A DNA stretch of 14,638 nucleotides from assembly GCA_004552445.1 (NCBI GenBank), contig SFOJ01000025.1, positions 1-14,638 of the forward strand. Direction: 5' to 3'. This DNA comes from Mollicutes bacterium. Its GTDB lineage: Bacteria > Bacillota_I > Bacilli_A > RF39 > UBA660. The number at the start of each line of letters is the position of its first letter. Within the stretch, counting starts at the first letter, position 1. The notes beneath the pieces were generated by a model. The model saw nothing but the letters and a program-made list of their open reading frames with translations. It did not search any database and was not told the origin of the DNA. This document shows, in pieces, positions 1-7,518 of this stretch. Position numbers and translations under genes: made by a program.

Positions 1-696
1 TGTTTTAATAATATTGATATGCATCTTTTAAAATTTACAGAAAACGAAAGTGTGGTATCTAACTCTAGATTTGATGAGCCATATTCTTTAACATTAAAAT
101 TAACTAAAAAAGGTAATTATTTAGGATTTCATTATACATATTTGGTTAAGGATAAATATAAAGATGATGCAAAAGAACAATTGCAATTATATAAATGGCA
201 TATGTTAGGGCAAGATAAAAAAACAAAAATAATTGTAAAAATAGAAGGCACAGATAAACCTTTAATTGATTCATATTGTAATGGTAAGTATACCTATAAT
301 AAAAAAGATGTTAAGAACATTAACGATACAATAGATTACTTTAATAAGATTATATTTATAGAAAACCAATTAGGCTATAAATTTAAAGTTACCAATGAGA
401 ATTTTTACAGAAATATGAATTCTATAGATATTGTGTACAACTATTTAAGAAAGAAACAAAAAACATATAATAAAGAAATGTCATTTGATTTAATAGTTGA
501 TAATTCCGTTAATGAAGGACTAGTATTAAGTGGAGAGGAATTAGGGTTAGGAAAAGTAACAATGTTTGATGAAGATATAGAGATAAGCAACACAGTAGTA
601 AAAATGAAGGATGCTTGTATATCAAAAGTCGAAAAGGTTGGTACTAAATATAAAGCAACAATACTATCAAAGAAGTCAATAATTGTATCAAAATAA
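1..696 (+). CDS. Hypothetical protein, 3' part only (5' end outside window)
   Basis: I do not recognise this gene. The frame is open from the first base of the window to the TAA at 694-696, so the true start probably lies upstream; the first internal ATG is at 19 and has no convincing Shine-Dalgarno. From that ATG there are 225 residues, lysine-rich and soluble, with no signal peptide or membrane segment. The middle looks helical (a run of K/N/Y around residues 95-150). The last 60 residues alternate hydrophobic and polar residues with glycines, suggesting a small beta-rich domain. It converges with the gene on the other strand, only 13 bases separating the two stop codons, and I see no clear terminator between them. 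No function is assigned. Confidence 0.6.
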   Translation, partial: CFNNIDMHLLKFTENESVVSNSRFDEPYSLTLKLTKKGNYLGFHYTYLVKDKYKDDAKEQLQLYKWHMLGQDKKTKIIVKIEGTDKPLIDSYCNGKYTYNKKDVKNINDTIDYFNKIIFIENQLGYKFKVTNENFYRNMNSIDIVYNYLRKKQKTYNKEMSFDLIVDNSVNEGLVLSGEELGLGKVTMFDEDIEISNTVVKMKDACISKVEKVGTKYKATILSKKSIIVSK

Positions 697-709
697 AAAC
701 AGAGTCGAA

Positions 710-1036
710 TTAATCGGATCTTTTAGTTTGGAATATTTCTAATGCTTCACGTGTACCGCATGAAGGACATATTTTAGTTTTGTTATCTTTTCTAGATGTA
801 GCTGGATGGGTTTCATAAACTTTATCACATATAGGACAAATAGGTAATACTCTAAGACTAGGATCACCAATGAAATCTAAATCACTTTTAGCCATTTTAT
901 ATGAATTATATATTTTAGCTTTTAAGATATCTATATCACATGTTAGTATAGCTCCAGAACCTAAAGGTTTAGTAAAGAAATCAGCTAGGTATAATTTAAA
1001 TTCATCATGAACATGTGCAATAACATATTTATTCAT
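710..1036 (-). CDS. Small zinc-ribbon phage-type protein
   Basis: About 108 residues starting MNKYVIAHVH. Two cysteine pairs near the C terminus, CPIC and CPSC about 23 residues apart, form a probable zinc ribbon; the pattern CPxCxxxYETHPATSRKDNKTxICPSCGTREALE is typical of small proteins in Firmicutes prophages and integrative elements. The start at 1036 is preferred over an ATG at 1048 because GAGG sits 6 bases upstream of it and it overlaps the stop of the preceding gene by 8 bases (ATGAATAA), a usual arrangement for translational coupling. It is the second gene of a two-gene minus-strand operon. The role is probably nucleic acid binding or regulation within a mobile element; this is inferred from the family look only. 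Confidence 0.75.
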   Translation of the reverse strand: MNKYVIAHVHDEFKLYLADFFTKPLGSGAILTCDIDILKAKIYNSYKMAKSDLDFIGDPSLRVLPICPICDKVYETHPATSRKDNKTKICPSCGTREALEIFQTKRSD

Positions 1037-1289
1037 TAGTATCCTCATTAGTTTTGATATTAGCTATACTCTTTAAAAACTCTACATCCAGATCAAAGTA
1101 TTTAATTACTTCTTTTGTTGGTACACAATGTGAAGGCATAAACTTAGTAGGATTCTTTTTTCTAAAATCCATCTCAATAGTTCGTTTAACCTTACTAGCA
1201 GTAGAAGCTGATAGATTAGCAATTTTCATAATGTCTTGATTATAGCACCAGGGTGATGCAATAAGTTCTAATATTTCTTTTGCTTTCAT
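1029..1289 (-). CDS. Small helix-turn-helix-like phage/ICE protein
   Basis: 86 residues starting MKAKEILELIASP. Residues of the type IMKIANLSASTASKVKRTI look like a helix-turn-helix, and such small proteins with a (W)..(Q/K)DIMKIANLS.STASKVK segment are common in Firmicutes prophages and conjugative elements as putative DNA-binding or excisionase-like proteins. An in-frame ATG 18 bases further upstream exists, but the sequence AAAGGAGG overlaps those codons and is the ribosome binding site for the ATG at 1289 (spacing 7), which fixes the start. First gene of an operon with the zinc-ribbon protein downstream. Function unproven. Confidence 0.7.
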   Translation of the reverse strand: MKAKEILELIASPWCYNQDIMKIANLSASTASKVKRTIEMDFRKKNPTKFMPSHCVPTKEVIKYFDLDVEFLKSIANIKTNEDTNE

Positions 1290-1319
1290 CAAAATACCTC
1301 CTTTCAAAAGGTATTGTAT

Positions 1320-1347
1320 TAGTTACTTATTAATAGATAAAAGTCAA
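1320..1347 (-). promoter_or_regulatory. Possible promoter of the two-gene minus-strand operon
   Basis: Reading the minus strand, TTGACT (1347-1342) is followed after 16 bases by TAACTA (1325-1320), about 30 bases before the start codon at 1289. The -35 is near consensus and the -10 is poor, so this is a moderate-to-weak call. Confidence 0.4.
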
Positions 1348-1367
1348 GAGTTTAGGACTTAATTATG

Positions 1368-1648
1368 TGTACCTAAATAATCATAGTAAGCAAAAAGCGA
1401 ACAATTCTATGAATAAAAAATAACACAAACTGAAGGGTACAAAATAGGTCTTTATATACGATAAAATAAGGATTTTAGCATTACAATTAGGTAATAATTT
1501 TCTTTGCTTTATGTTTAGCAAATTTAGCATAATTCTAGAACAAATGTTCGTGCCCCCTGAAGAGAGCATTTAACCGTGCTCTCATTTTTAATGCCTATTT
1601 TATAAGGGTTTGCAAGGCATCGATATTACTAAAATAATTTTAGGTACA
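1368..1648. other. Attachment-site-like non-coding region, left copy
   Basis: The 480 bases between the start codons at 1289 and 1769 contain no convincing gene. They hold a perfect inverted pair TGTACCTAAA (1368-1377) and TTTAGGTACA (1639-1648). Between them lie a block GCCCCCTGAAGAGAGC (1552-1567), a hairpin (1562-1583), and a second hairpin with arms ATGCCT/AGGCAT (1591-1596, 1615-1620) whose loop carries TATAAGGG. A very similar block and the same TATAAGGG loop occur at 10549-10630 next to the intact integrase. With outer repeats flanking a structured centre, the layout resembles a tyrosine-recombinase attachment region (arm sites around a core). Shared TACCTA in the outer repeats of both copies supports this. 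The exact crossover point cannot be set from this sequence. Confidence 0.45.
1562..1589 (+). terminator. Terminator-like hairpin inside the left att-like region
   Basis: GAGAGCA (1562-1568) and TGCTCTC (1577-1583) form a perfect 7-bp stem with an 8-base loop, followed by A and five T. It fits an intrinsic terminator on the plus strand, but no plus-strand gene ends here. It may instead end a short non-coding transcript or be part of the recombination site. Confidence 0.45.
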
Positions 1649-1741
1649 ATTTGAATAGGGTATTAACGGAAATAAGCCAAAAAATTGATGCAACCAAAAT
1701 ATACTGAAGAGAACAAATTCCATAATCATTTATGTATATGT

Positions 1742-1747
1742 TATAAT
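1742..1747 (+). promoter_or_regulatory. Extended -10 promoter element of the triple zinc-ribbon gene
   Basis: TATAAT at 1742-1747 is preceded by TGT, giving an extended -10 (TGNTATAAT). No good -35 is seen at 17 bases, which extended -10 promoters can lack. The start codon is 22 bases downstream, with GGAG between. Confidence 0.5.
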
Positions 1748-1768
1748 AAATATGGAGTAGGTATTTGA

Positions 1769-2953
1769 ATGACAGAAATTGTTAAGAATAATATTTTGTA
1801 TAAATATGAAAAGGGAACGATGCATTCTGAAGAACATCATGTTTTTGATTTGTATGAAATGCCAAAGGAAAAGATGTTTATTCAAACAAAAAAGGGATCA
1901 TATGAATCGCTACTATTATCTAAATGCCCTGTATGTAAAAACTATTTTATTGAAAAAGAATACTATGATTCTATAAGAAATACAATTAGAGGTATTAGTG
2001 TTAAAAACAGTTATAAAGTTGATAAAAAATATGTTGGACCATATTTAACAAAAGAAAAAAGAGAATCAATGATGGCCAAAAAAGAAAGCCTTGATAAAAC
2101 AATTAGTATTACTCCTAATAGAAGTATAGTTTTATTAAATAAGGTTACAGATCATATACATCCTGTAGATAAAGTTAAGTTTGTTGTTAAAACAGAAATA
2201 GGGGAAAAAGAAGAATTCAAACAGCTCGTAGGATATGTTTGTAAAAAATGCAATATTTATTATTGTAAAAGAAAACACTTTGATTTTGTTATGCATGGTG
2301 CAAAGCCATTATTCAAAGTTATTATTAATAATGCTCCAGTAAGTATTGAAAAAGAAGAAAATAATAAAGAAGAATCTGTTGATCCTGAAATAATAAAGAA
2401 AGCTCAATTTTTAGTTAAGTATTCAGATGTTAGATGTAGAATAAATAAACATAAGATTGTAGACATTCTAGCAAAGATTAATGTGGTAAATGAAAAAGGA
2501 AATATCTTAGTAGTCAATGTTAATGCTTTTTATTGTTATGATTGCAAAAGATTTTTTATAAACAATAATGAATTTGAAAGAATAAAAAGAATAGGGAATC
2601 CATTGTGTCCTATTTATGAGGAATCAAAAGCAAAAAGTGGATATGCTCAAAAGTTTGATTTAAAAATGGAATCATTATTACATAGCTTTGGATATAATGT
2701 TAGTTCTCAAGAAGGATTAACTGATATTCAAAGACAAAGTTTGCTAAAATTTTTAATTGATACAGGTACAATGACAAAAATAGATATTATTTCTCATTTA
2801 AATTATTTGATAAATAGTAGACAGGGCAGAACTAATATGGAAAATGCTATTTATAAATGGAAGTTGGATATGAATTATTTGAATTCATTGAAAGGTAATA
2901 GTAATATTGCAAAAAAACAAGTGGATTCAATTAAAATAATTAAATATATTTAA
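1769..2953 (+). CDS. Protein with three zinc-ribbon-like repeats, unknown function
   Basis: 394 residues, no signal peptide or membrane segment. Three CxxC knuckles at residues 53-56 (CPVC), 158-161 (CKKC) and 256-259 (CYDC) are each followed by an aromatic-rich segment and a similar stretch (NYFIEKEYYDSI, IYYCKRKHFDFV, RFFINNNEFERI). The protein is therefore built of three diverged repeats of about 50-100 residues. Before the third knuckle lies C223xxxxH228, which could supply the other two metal ligands. The last 75 residues (about 299-375) form a separate helical domain starting LLHSFGYNVS and rich in I/L, probably a small folding or interaction domain. GGAG 14 bases before the ATG acts as a loose ribosome binding site. 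It lies beside another zinc-ribbon gene, but each has its own promoter. Nucleic-acid binding is plausible; no named family is assigned. Confidence 0.75.
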   Translation: MTEIVKNNILYKYEKGTMHSEEHHVFDLYEMPKEKMFIQTKKGSYESLLLSKCPVCKNYFIEKEYYDSIRNTIRGISVKNSYKVDKKYVGPYLTKEKRESMMAKKESLDKTISITPNRSIVLLNKVTDHIHPVDKVKFVVKTEIGEKEEFKQLVGYVCKKCNIYYCKRKHFDFVMHGAKPLFKVIINNAPVSIEKEENNKEESVDPEIIKKAQFLVKYSDVRCRINKHKIVDILAKINVVNEKGNILVVNVNAFYCYDCKRFFINNNEFERIKRIGNPLCPIYEESKAKSGYAQKFDLKMESLLHSFGYNVSSQEGLTDIQRQSLLKFLIDTGTMTKIDIISHLNYLINSRQGRTNMENAIYKWKLDMNYLNSLKGNSNIAKKQVDSIKIIKYI

Positions 2954-2993
2954 AGCTATCAATATTAAATGATTAAACAGATTAATAATATGA

Positions 2994-2999
2994 TATAAT
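2994..2999 (+). promoter_or_regulatory. -10 element upstream of the zinc-ribbon membrane protein
   Basis: TATAAT at 2994-2999, 25 bases before the ATG at 3025, with TAGGAG as ribosome binding site in between. No clear -35 is visible, so the promoter call is moderate. Confidence 0.45.
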
Positions 3000-3024
3000 A
3001 TTTTTGTAATATAGGAGTTAAATT

Positions 3025-4245
3025 ATGAAAAAAAATGAAGAAACAATTAACAACTATTGTGTTAAATGCGGAAATAAGCTTGAAAAAGGGCAAGATTTTT
3101 GTCCTAAATGCGGAACAAAGATAAAACATGATGATATTAAGGAAGATAAGAAAGAAGAGAAAGAACAGATTAATGAAACACCAGAAGTAAAATTGGAAGA
3201 AACTAATACTACACCTCAAAAAACTAAGGCGGGAGCTGTTATAAGGTATATTTTTGCAGTTTTATTTGCGCTTGGATCACTGAGCAATCTTTTGAATGGT
3301 AACTTAAGGGGAATACTTGAATTGTTATTTGCATTATCTTTATGCCCTTTTGTATATAAAAAATTTTTATGTAAATTATTTAAAAGCCCTGGTTCTTTGA
3401 AGGCCATTCAAATAATACTACCAATTGCACTTTTTATAACATTTTTAGCTGTTTCTCCTGGCGTAACACCTAATGATAATACTACAAATAGTGGAAATTC
3501 AAAATCTTATTTTGATGCAGACACTGTTGAAGAAAGAACAAAAAAAGCAGTATATGGAAATATGTATACTAAGTTTCAGTCAATAAATAAATTTGAATTG
3601 AATTCTGAAACAAATAAATATGATTTTGAGATAAGCAATAATAAAGATGAAATGACTCCATATTTATGTGCTTCTGATTTTAAATTTTTAGTTCAACAGG
3701 AACAAGTAGTAGGAAATGAAAATATTGGATCTATAAAATTCGTATGTAGTAATAGCGAAAAAACAATTTATAGTGTATTAATTAAAGATGTATCAGCTAT
3801 TACTCCAGATACTATAGATTCAAATATGAAGTACTATGATGCAAATAATAAAGAAGTGAATACTAATTTAGATAAATTAAAACAACAAATTGTTGATGAT
3901 TATAAAAAAGATTGCAAATCATATAAGTATAAAGATGTATTAAGAAATCCAGAAGACTACAAAGGGAAAAAAGCTTACTGGTTTGGGGAAATAACACAAG
4001 TGGTAGAAAAATCAAGTTATGAATCTACATTTAGAATTAGTGTAACATGTGAAAAATTATCATATTCTAAAGAATATTATTGTCCAGATACAATCTATGT
4101 AACATATTATGGAGATAAGAGTTTTATTGAAGATGACATGGTAAAAATGTGGGGAACAATGGAAGGCACTCAAACTTATACAACTGTATTGGGAGCCAGT
4201 GTTACAATACCTAAATTTAATGCCAAGTATATGGATTTACAATAA
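3025..4245 (+). CDS. Zinc-ribbon membrane protein with C-terminal OB-like domain
   Basis: 406 residues. An N-terminal zinc ribbon (C12xxC15, C26xxC29; CVKCGNKL...FCPKCG) is followed by a highly charged linker (residues 33-66, rich in K/E/D). Hydrophobic segments follow at about 70-90, 95-112 and 126-144, then a roughly 260-residue polar C-terminal part. The last 100 residues (YKGKKAYWFGEITQV ... DTIYVTYYGD ... EDDMVKMWGTMEGTQTY) look like the OB-like tRNA_anti-like domain common on Firmicutes surface proteins. The topology would put the zinc ribbon in the cytosol and, with three spans, the OB-like domain outside. RBS TAGGAG lies 7 bases before the start; a terminator follows directly. The role is unknown; such proteins are often cargo in mobile or variable regions. 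Confidence 0.75.
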   Translation: MKKNEETINNYCVKCGNKLEKGQDFCPKCGTKIKHDDIKEDKKEEKEQINETPEVKLEETNTTPQKTKAGAVIRYIFAVLFALGSLSNLLNGNLRGILELLFALSLCPFVYKKFLCKLFKSPGSLKAIQIILPIALFITFLAVSPGVTPNDNTTNSGNSKSYFDADTVEERTKKAVYGNMYTKFQSINKFELNSETNKYDFEISNNKDEMTPYLCASDFKFLVQQEQVVGNENIGSIKFVCSNSEKTIYSVLIKDVSAITPDTIDSNMKYYDANNKEVNTNLDKLKQQIVDDYKKDCKSYKYKDVLRNPEDYKGKKAYWFGEITQVVEKSSYESTFRISVTCEKLSYSKEYYCPDTIYVTYYGDKSFIEDDMVKMWGTMEGTQTYTTVLGASVTIPKFNAKYMDLQ

Positions 4246-4250
4246 AAATA

Positions 4251-4272
4251 AGCAAGAGAAGTCTTGCTTTTT
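4251..4272 (+). terminator. Intrinsic terminator after the zinc-ribbon membrane protein
   Basis: AGCAAGA (4251-4257) and TCTTGCT (4262-4268) form a perfect 7-bp stem with a GAAG tetraloop, followed by TTTT, starting 5 bases after the stop codon. Confidence 0.85.
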
Positions 4273-4343
4273 AAATGTGAATAATTACAATACATTTTAA
4301 TCCTTTTTGTTAGGCAATTGATTTATTAAATTAGTTACAGTAG

Positions 4344-4502
4344 TTAAAGTACTTTTGTATTTAAAGTTTCTTCTTTTTTTGTATAGTAAGCTGGAGACTG
4401 ATATTGGTGTCTTTTTCCATCTAATCCTTTACTATATTGTATAAATACCCAAGATCTTCCATCTTTTGTTATTTTATTTTCTTTAAGTTGTCTTACGGAC
4501 AT
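4344..4502 (-). pseudogene. Truncated tyrosine integrase (N-terminal 52 codons only)
   Basis: Reading from an ATG at 4502, the 52 codons begin MSVRQLKENKITKDGRSW, matching the start of the intact integrase in this window (MAVRQLPKEKATKDGRRW) and continuing with a related arm-binding domain to about residue 45 (..YYTKKEE against ..NYMTKSE). The frame then ends at TAA 4344-4346, and no core-binding or catalytic domain follows. The RBS AAGGAGG lies 7 bases upstream, as in the intact gene. About 315 codons are missing; the space is occupied by the two plus-strand zinc-ribbon genes. This is the remnant of a second, related but not identical integrative element. A short surviving peptide is possible but unlikely to be functional. 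Confidence 0.85.
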
Positions 4503-4524
4503 TTCATTCCTCCTTTTCTTATCC

Positions 4525-4554
4525 GTAAAATATCGACATACATCTATATTTTAC
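4525..4554. repeat. Inverted repeat upstream of the truncated integrase
   Basis: GTAAAATAT (4525-4533) and ATATTTTAC (4546-4554) form a perfect 9-bp dyad with a 12-base spacer, 23 bases before the integrase start. The intact integrase has a dyad in the corresponding place, so this may be an operator or a 5'-UTR hairpin. The 164 bases between 4503 and 4666 contain no other gene. Confidence 0.55.
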
Positions 4555-4605
4555 CATTATTTTATTTATTTTTAATAATAATTGATTATTTATCGATTTT
4601 ATCAA

Positions 4606-4638
4606 TAAAAAAGATAACTAGTTCATTTTAGTTATCTT
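4606..4638 (-). terminator. Intrinsic terminator of the HEPN-domain gene
   Basis: On the minus strand AAGATAACT (4638-4630) pairs with AGTTATCTT (4619-4611), a perfect 9-bp stem with a 10-base loop, followed by TTTTATT. It lies 28 bases past the stop codon at 4667. No T-run follows on the plus strand, so it acts on the minus strand. Confidence 0.85.
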
Positions 4639-4666
4639 ACTTAAAATCTGTTTAAATTAATTATTG

Positions 4667-5758
4667 TTATTTTGAATTGTTTGTTGCTATTAAACTATTA
4701 AAAAACTGAGATAGTATTTCATTTTGTTTTTCTTTAAATGAAGTGTTATTTAATGATGTTAAAAATGAACAATATTCAAATTTGGTACTATAATTTTTTG
4801 ATTGAAATTCATTTATTATTTCTTTATGATTAAATGTTTTTCTACATGTTGATATATACCAATACATTAATAAAACTTTTCTAACATATTCTTGTAATTC
4901 TTGATCATCGTTATTCGTTATTTCAACTTTTGAGCCATGCAAATATTTACTTCTTTTTATATAATAGTTTTTAATTAATTTTTTTATAGAATGTTCTTTG
5001 TCCATTAAAATCGTACCTACATTTGATGATACTGTATCTGAAATTTTATACATTTTTTGTGAACATTCTTTACATGATTTAACTTTTGCATATGTTGATA
5101 TATTTAAAAGTGTTTCTAGTGATGATATTAAAAGAATAAAACCAACTTTTTCATCATTTACTGAAAATGATGAATAATACAATGATAATGCTCTATCAAA
5201 AAAACTATTGTTATTTTTCAATTCAGTTAAACTTGTATATAAAAAACCAGAATTTAATCTAAAATTTTGTCTATCAATTTTTTCATGAGTTGTATTTATA
5301 TCGTGAGATATAAGAGAAGGGACATTTAATTTAGAAAAATTAAATGAATAAGTGATTAAATTATCGTTCATATCAAACAATCTTATAACTTTAATTGGAA
5401 ACATAATGCTATTATTTACATTTAATGTTAAATATTTTTCTAAATCATCCGGACCTTTCAATATGTTTAAACTGTATAACTTTTCTGCAATTTTATCTTT
5501 TGTCTCATTATCTTCAATATTTAGATTTATTATTTCTTCTTTTTCAAAGGTTAAATATACTGATTTTTTTTCGATATTGTAACTGCAAAATCCAATTAAG
5601 GGACTTAAAAATATAAGATTATCGTTGATATAATTTTCTATTTTACTTTCATCAATAATATTCTTTTTTAATATATAACCATTTAGACTATATTCTTCTT
5701 TAAATGGATATAATCCTGCGACTAATAATTCGTATTTTAATTTATATTGTTTTTCCAT
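4667..5758 (-). CDS. HEPN-domain protein (Apea-like), candidate defence RNase
   Basis: 363 residues, soluble. The C-terminal third carries a HEPN-type helical core: an amphipathic helix around residues 186-222 (RALSLYYSSF...FILLISSLETLL), a cysteine pair at 229 and 232 (SCKEC), and the motif R269SKYLH274, an Rx4H of the kind that forms the RNase active site in HEPN proteins. The arrangement of a long N-terminal region, 'SSLETLL' helix and 'RSKYLHG' matches the Apea-like HEPN group. HEPN proteins often act as RNases in anti-phage or toxin-antitoxin systems; activity here is inferred. The residues before 180 are not recognised. The RBS is weak: GGAG sits 13 bases before the ATG. Gene, upstream -10 and terminator form a single-gene unit. 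Confidence 0.75.
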   Translation of the reverse strand: MEKQYKLKYELLVAGLYPFKEEYSLNGYILKKNIIDESKIENYINDNLIFLSPLIGFCSYNIEKKSVYLTFEKEEIINLNIEDNETKDKIAEKLYSLNILKGPDDLEKYLTLNVNNSIMFPIKVIRLFDMNDNLITYSFNFSKLNVPSLISHDINTTHEKIDRQNFRLNSGFLYTSLTELKNNNSFFDRALSLYYSSFSVNDEKVGFILLISSLETLLNISTYAKVKSCKECSQKMYKISDTVSSNVGTILMDKEHSIKKLIKNYYIKRSKYLHGSKVEITNNDDQELQEYVRKVLLMYWYISTCRKTFNHKEIINEFQSKNYSTKFEYCSFLTSLNNTSFKEKQNEILSQFFNSLIATNNSK

Positions 5759-5812
5759 TTTTTTGTTTTCGCTCCAATCTAAAAATTTATAATATTGTTT
5801 GTTATTAATAAT

Positions 5813-5818
5813 ATTATA
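5813..5818 (-). promoter_or_regulatory. -10 element for the HEPN gene
   Basis: On the minus strand TATAAT lies about 55 bases before the start codon, followed by an AT-only 8-bp inverted repeat (ATAATATT/AATATTAT). No convincing -35 is visible. Confidence 0.35.
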
Positions 5819-5822
5819 TCAT

Positions 5823-6597
5823 TTATTTACAATTCAAAATCATCTGATTTATCTCGTTCATATTTTTATTAATTTTTTTACTTAAATCTTTAAAAGTAGA
5901 GTAATCGTATTTTTGATTTTTATCAACATCAAATCCTAATGTTCTTTTTAGTGCTTTATATAAATCGGTAGCAAGACCTTTAACGTTGTGTAGAAGTGTA
6001 GTAGCCATTTCTTTAACATTAACTAATTCTTGTTTTAACGATTCAATTATATTATTTTGATATTCTATTGTTTTATCTTTTTCTCTTATAATTAATTTTT
6101 GATTTTCAATTATTTTATCTTTGTCTTGTAAAGTTTTACCAGATTTAAGATTTTTAATTTCAGTATTTAATCTATTAATTTCTTTTTGTTTAGATTCAAG
6201 ACTAATTTCATTTTGTTCTATTATTTTTGATTTATTAAGATTATCTTTAGTTATTTCATTAGAGTAATTAGATAAGTTAGTAATATCTTTATCTTTATAT
6301 CCTATTATTTTACCCTTTTCTGGGTTTAGAAGTGGATTTGTACCTACATCAGATATTTTATCTTTGTAAGATATTTCTACTTCATTTATGGCTTTGTTTT
6401 TGCTTAATTCAAGTTCTAATAATTTGTTTTGTTCTTGTAAATCTTTTAATTACTTTTCTGCTTTAGTTAAGTGATGCTTATTAGCACCAATTTCACCTCT
6501 ATCAAGATTAAAACCTTTTCCATTAATAAATTTATTATAATCATCTTGAATTTTTGCATATGATGCTTAACCACCTAAATCTTTCCAGAATATAGGT
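5823..6597 (-). pseudogene. MobV/Pre-type relaxase relic, C-terminal part with two nonsense codons
   Basis: One continuous minus-strand frame encodes roughly 258 codons that match the C-terminal half of plasmid mobilization/recombination (Mob_Pre) proteins. First comes a segment with ASYAKIQDDYNKF and GKGFNLDRGE..ANKHHLT, the conserved region ending the relaxase domain. After it comes a long coiled coil rich in K, E, N and Q, then a tail with ATTLLHNVKGLATDLYKALKRTLGF. The frame is broken by TAA at 6567-6569 and TAA at 6450-6452, each where one ordinary codon is expected. Between 6449 and the final stop at 5823 it is open for 208 codons but has no early start codon. The N-terminal catalytic half is absent: homology ends near 6597, where a DUF4268 gene begins on the other strand. 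The element once had mobilization ability and lost it. Confidence 0.8.
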
Positions 6598-7509
6598 AAA
6601 TTAAAAGAGGTAGATATAAGAAATTTATGGAAACATGAACAGTATGACTTTTCTGAATGGCTATCTCACGATGAAAATATTGAGGAGTTAAATGACATTT
6701 TAGGATTAACATTAACTGATGTATCAAAAGAAGTTTATGTTGGTTCTTATAGATGTGACTTAGTGGCTATAGATGAGTCAACTGGAATAAAAGTAATTAT
6801 TGAAAATCAACTAGAATCTTCTAATCATGATCATTTAGGTAAAATAATTACATATGCTTCTGGTTTGAATGCACAAGTCGTTGTGTGGATAGTAACTCAT
6901 GTAAAAGAAGAACATAAAAGTGCAATTGAATGGTTAAATAATAATACAAATGGAGATGTTAATTTTTTCTTAATAGAATTACATGCTTATAAAATTGGTG
7001 ATTCACTACCTGCTCCTTATTTTGAAGTTGTTGAAAAACCAAATGACTTTATAAAGAATACTAAGGTAAATGGTGATAAATCAGAACTTAATAAATCTCA
7101 ATCTGAAAGATTAGAGTTTTGGAATCAATTTAATGATGTATTAATTGAAAATGGAAAACCATTTAACGTAAGGAAAGCGACAACAGATCATTGGTATGAT
7201 GTTGCTATAGGAACAAGTGCAGCACATATAGGCATTACTTTGGTTAATAAGGAATCTTATATTGGAGTAGAATTTTATATAAATGATGATAAAGAAATGT
7301 TCGATAAATTATTAGAAAAAAGAAGTGTAATAGAAGAAGAATTAGGATTTAAATTAGATTGGCAACGATTAGAAAATAGAAGTGCTAGTAGAATTAAATA
7401 CTATATTAAGGGTTTAAATTTCGATGATCATTCGAATTATGATGAATTAATAGATAAAACAATAACTGTTGCTACCAAGATGAGAGATGTATTTAAAAAA
7501 TATATTTAA
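6589..7509 (+). pseudogene. DUF4268 nuclease-fold protein gene lacking its start codon
   Basis: The frame that matches DUF4268 proteins begins at about 6592 (IGKLKEVDIRNLWKHEQYDF, the usual N terminus of the family) and runs to TAA at 7507-7509, about 305 codons, near full family length. There is no ATG, GTG or TTG at or before 6592: the frame hits a stop at 6568. The first in-frame start is GTG 6763, which has no ribosome binding site and would delete the first 57 residues, including part of the predicted PD-(D/E)XK-like fold (RCDLVAID ... KVIIENQ, with Gln in place of the usual Lys as in the family). The gene seems to have lost its first codons and promoter in the event that joined it to the relaxase relic. 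The rest is undamaged. DUF4268 proteins are thought to be nuclease-like and occur in defence and mobile contexts. Confidence 0.7.
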
Positions 7510-7518
7510 TGACGCATT

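Noticed and set aside
1381..1569. 62-codon minus-strand ORF in the left att-like region
   Set aside because: No ribosome binding site, no domain, low-complexity hydrophobic composition, and it covers the conserved block and hairpin; most likely chance in AT-rich DNA.
1551..1583. tRNA-like 3' end in the left att-like region
   Set aside because: The hairpin resembles a T-arm at a glance, but no acceptor, D or anticodon arm can be drawn.
6450..6569. In-frame TAA codons in the relaxase read as recoding to glutamine
   Set aside because: TAA is the normal stop of many intact genes here, and the relaxase also lacks its N-terminal half, so decay is the simpler explanation.
6763..7509. DUF4268 protein as an intact 248-residue gene from GTG 6763
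   Set aside because: The family match continues upstream for 57 codons with no RBS at the GTG; the shorter reading is an artefact of the lost start.
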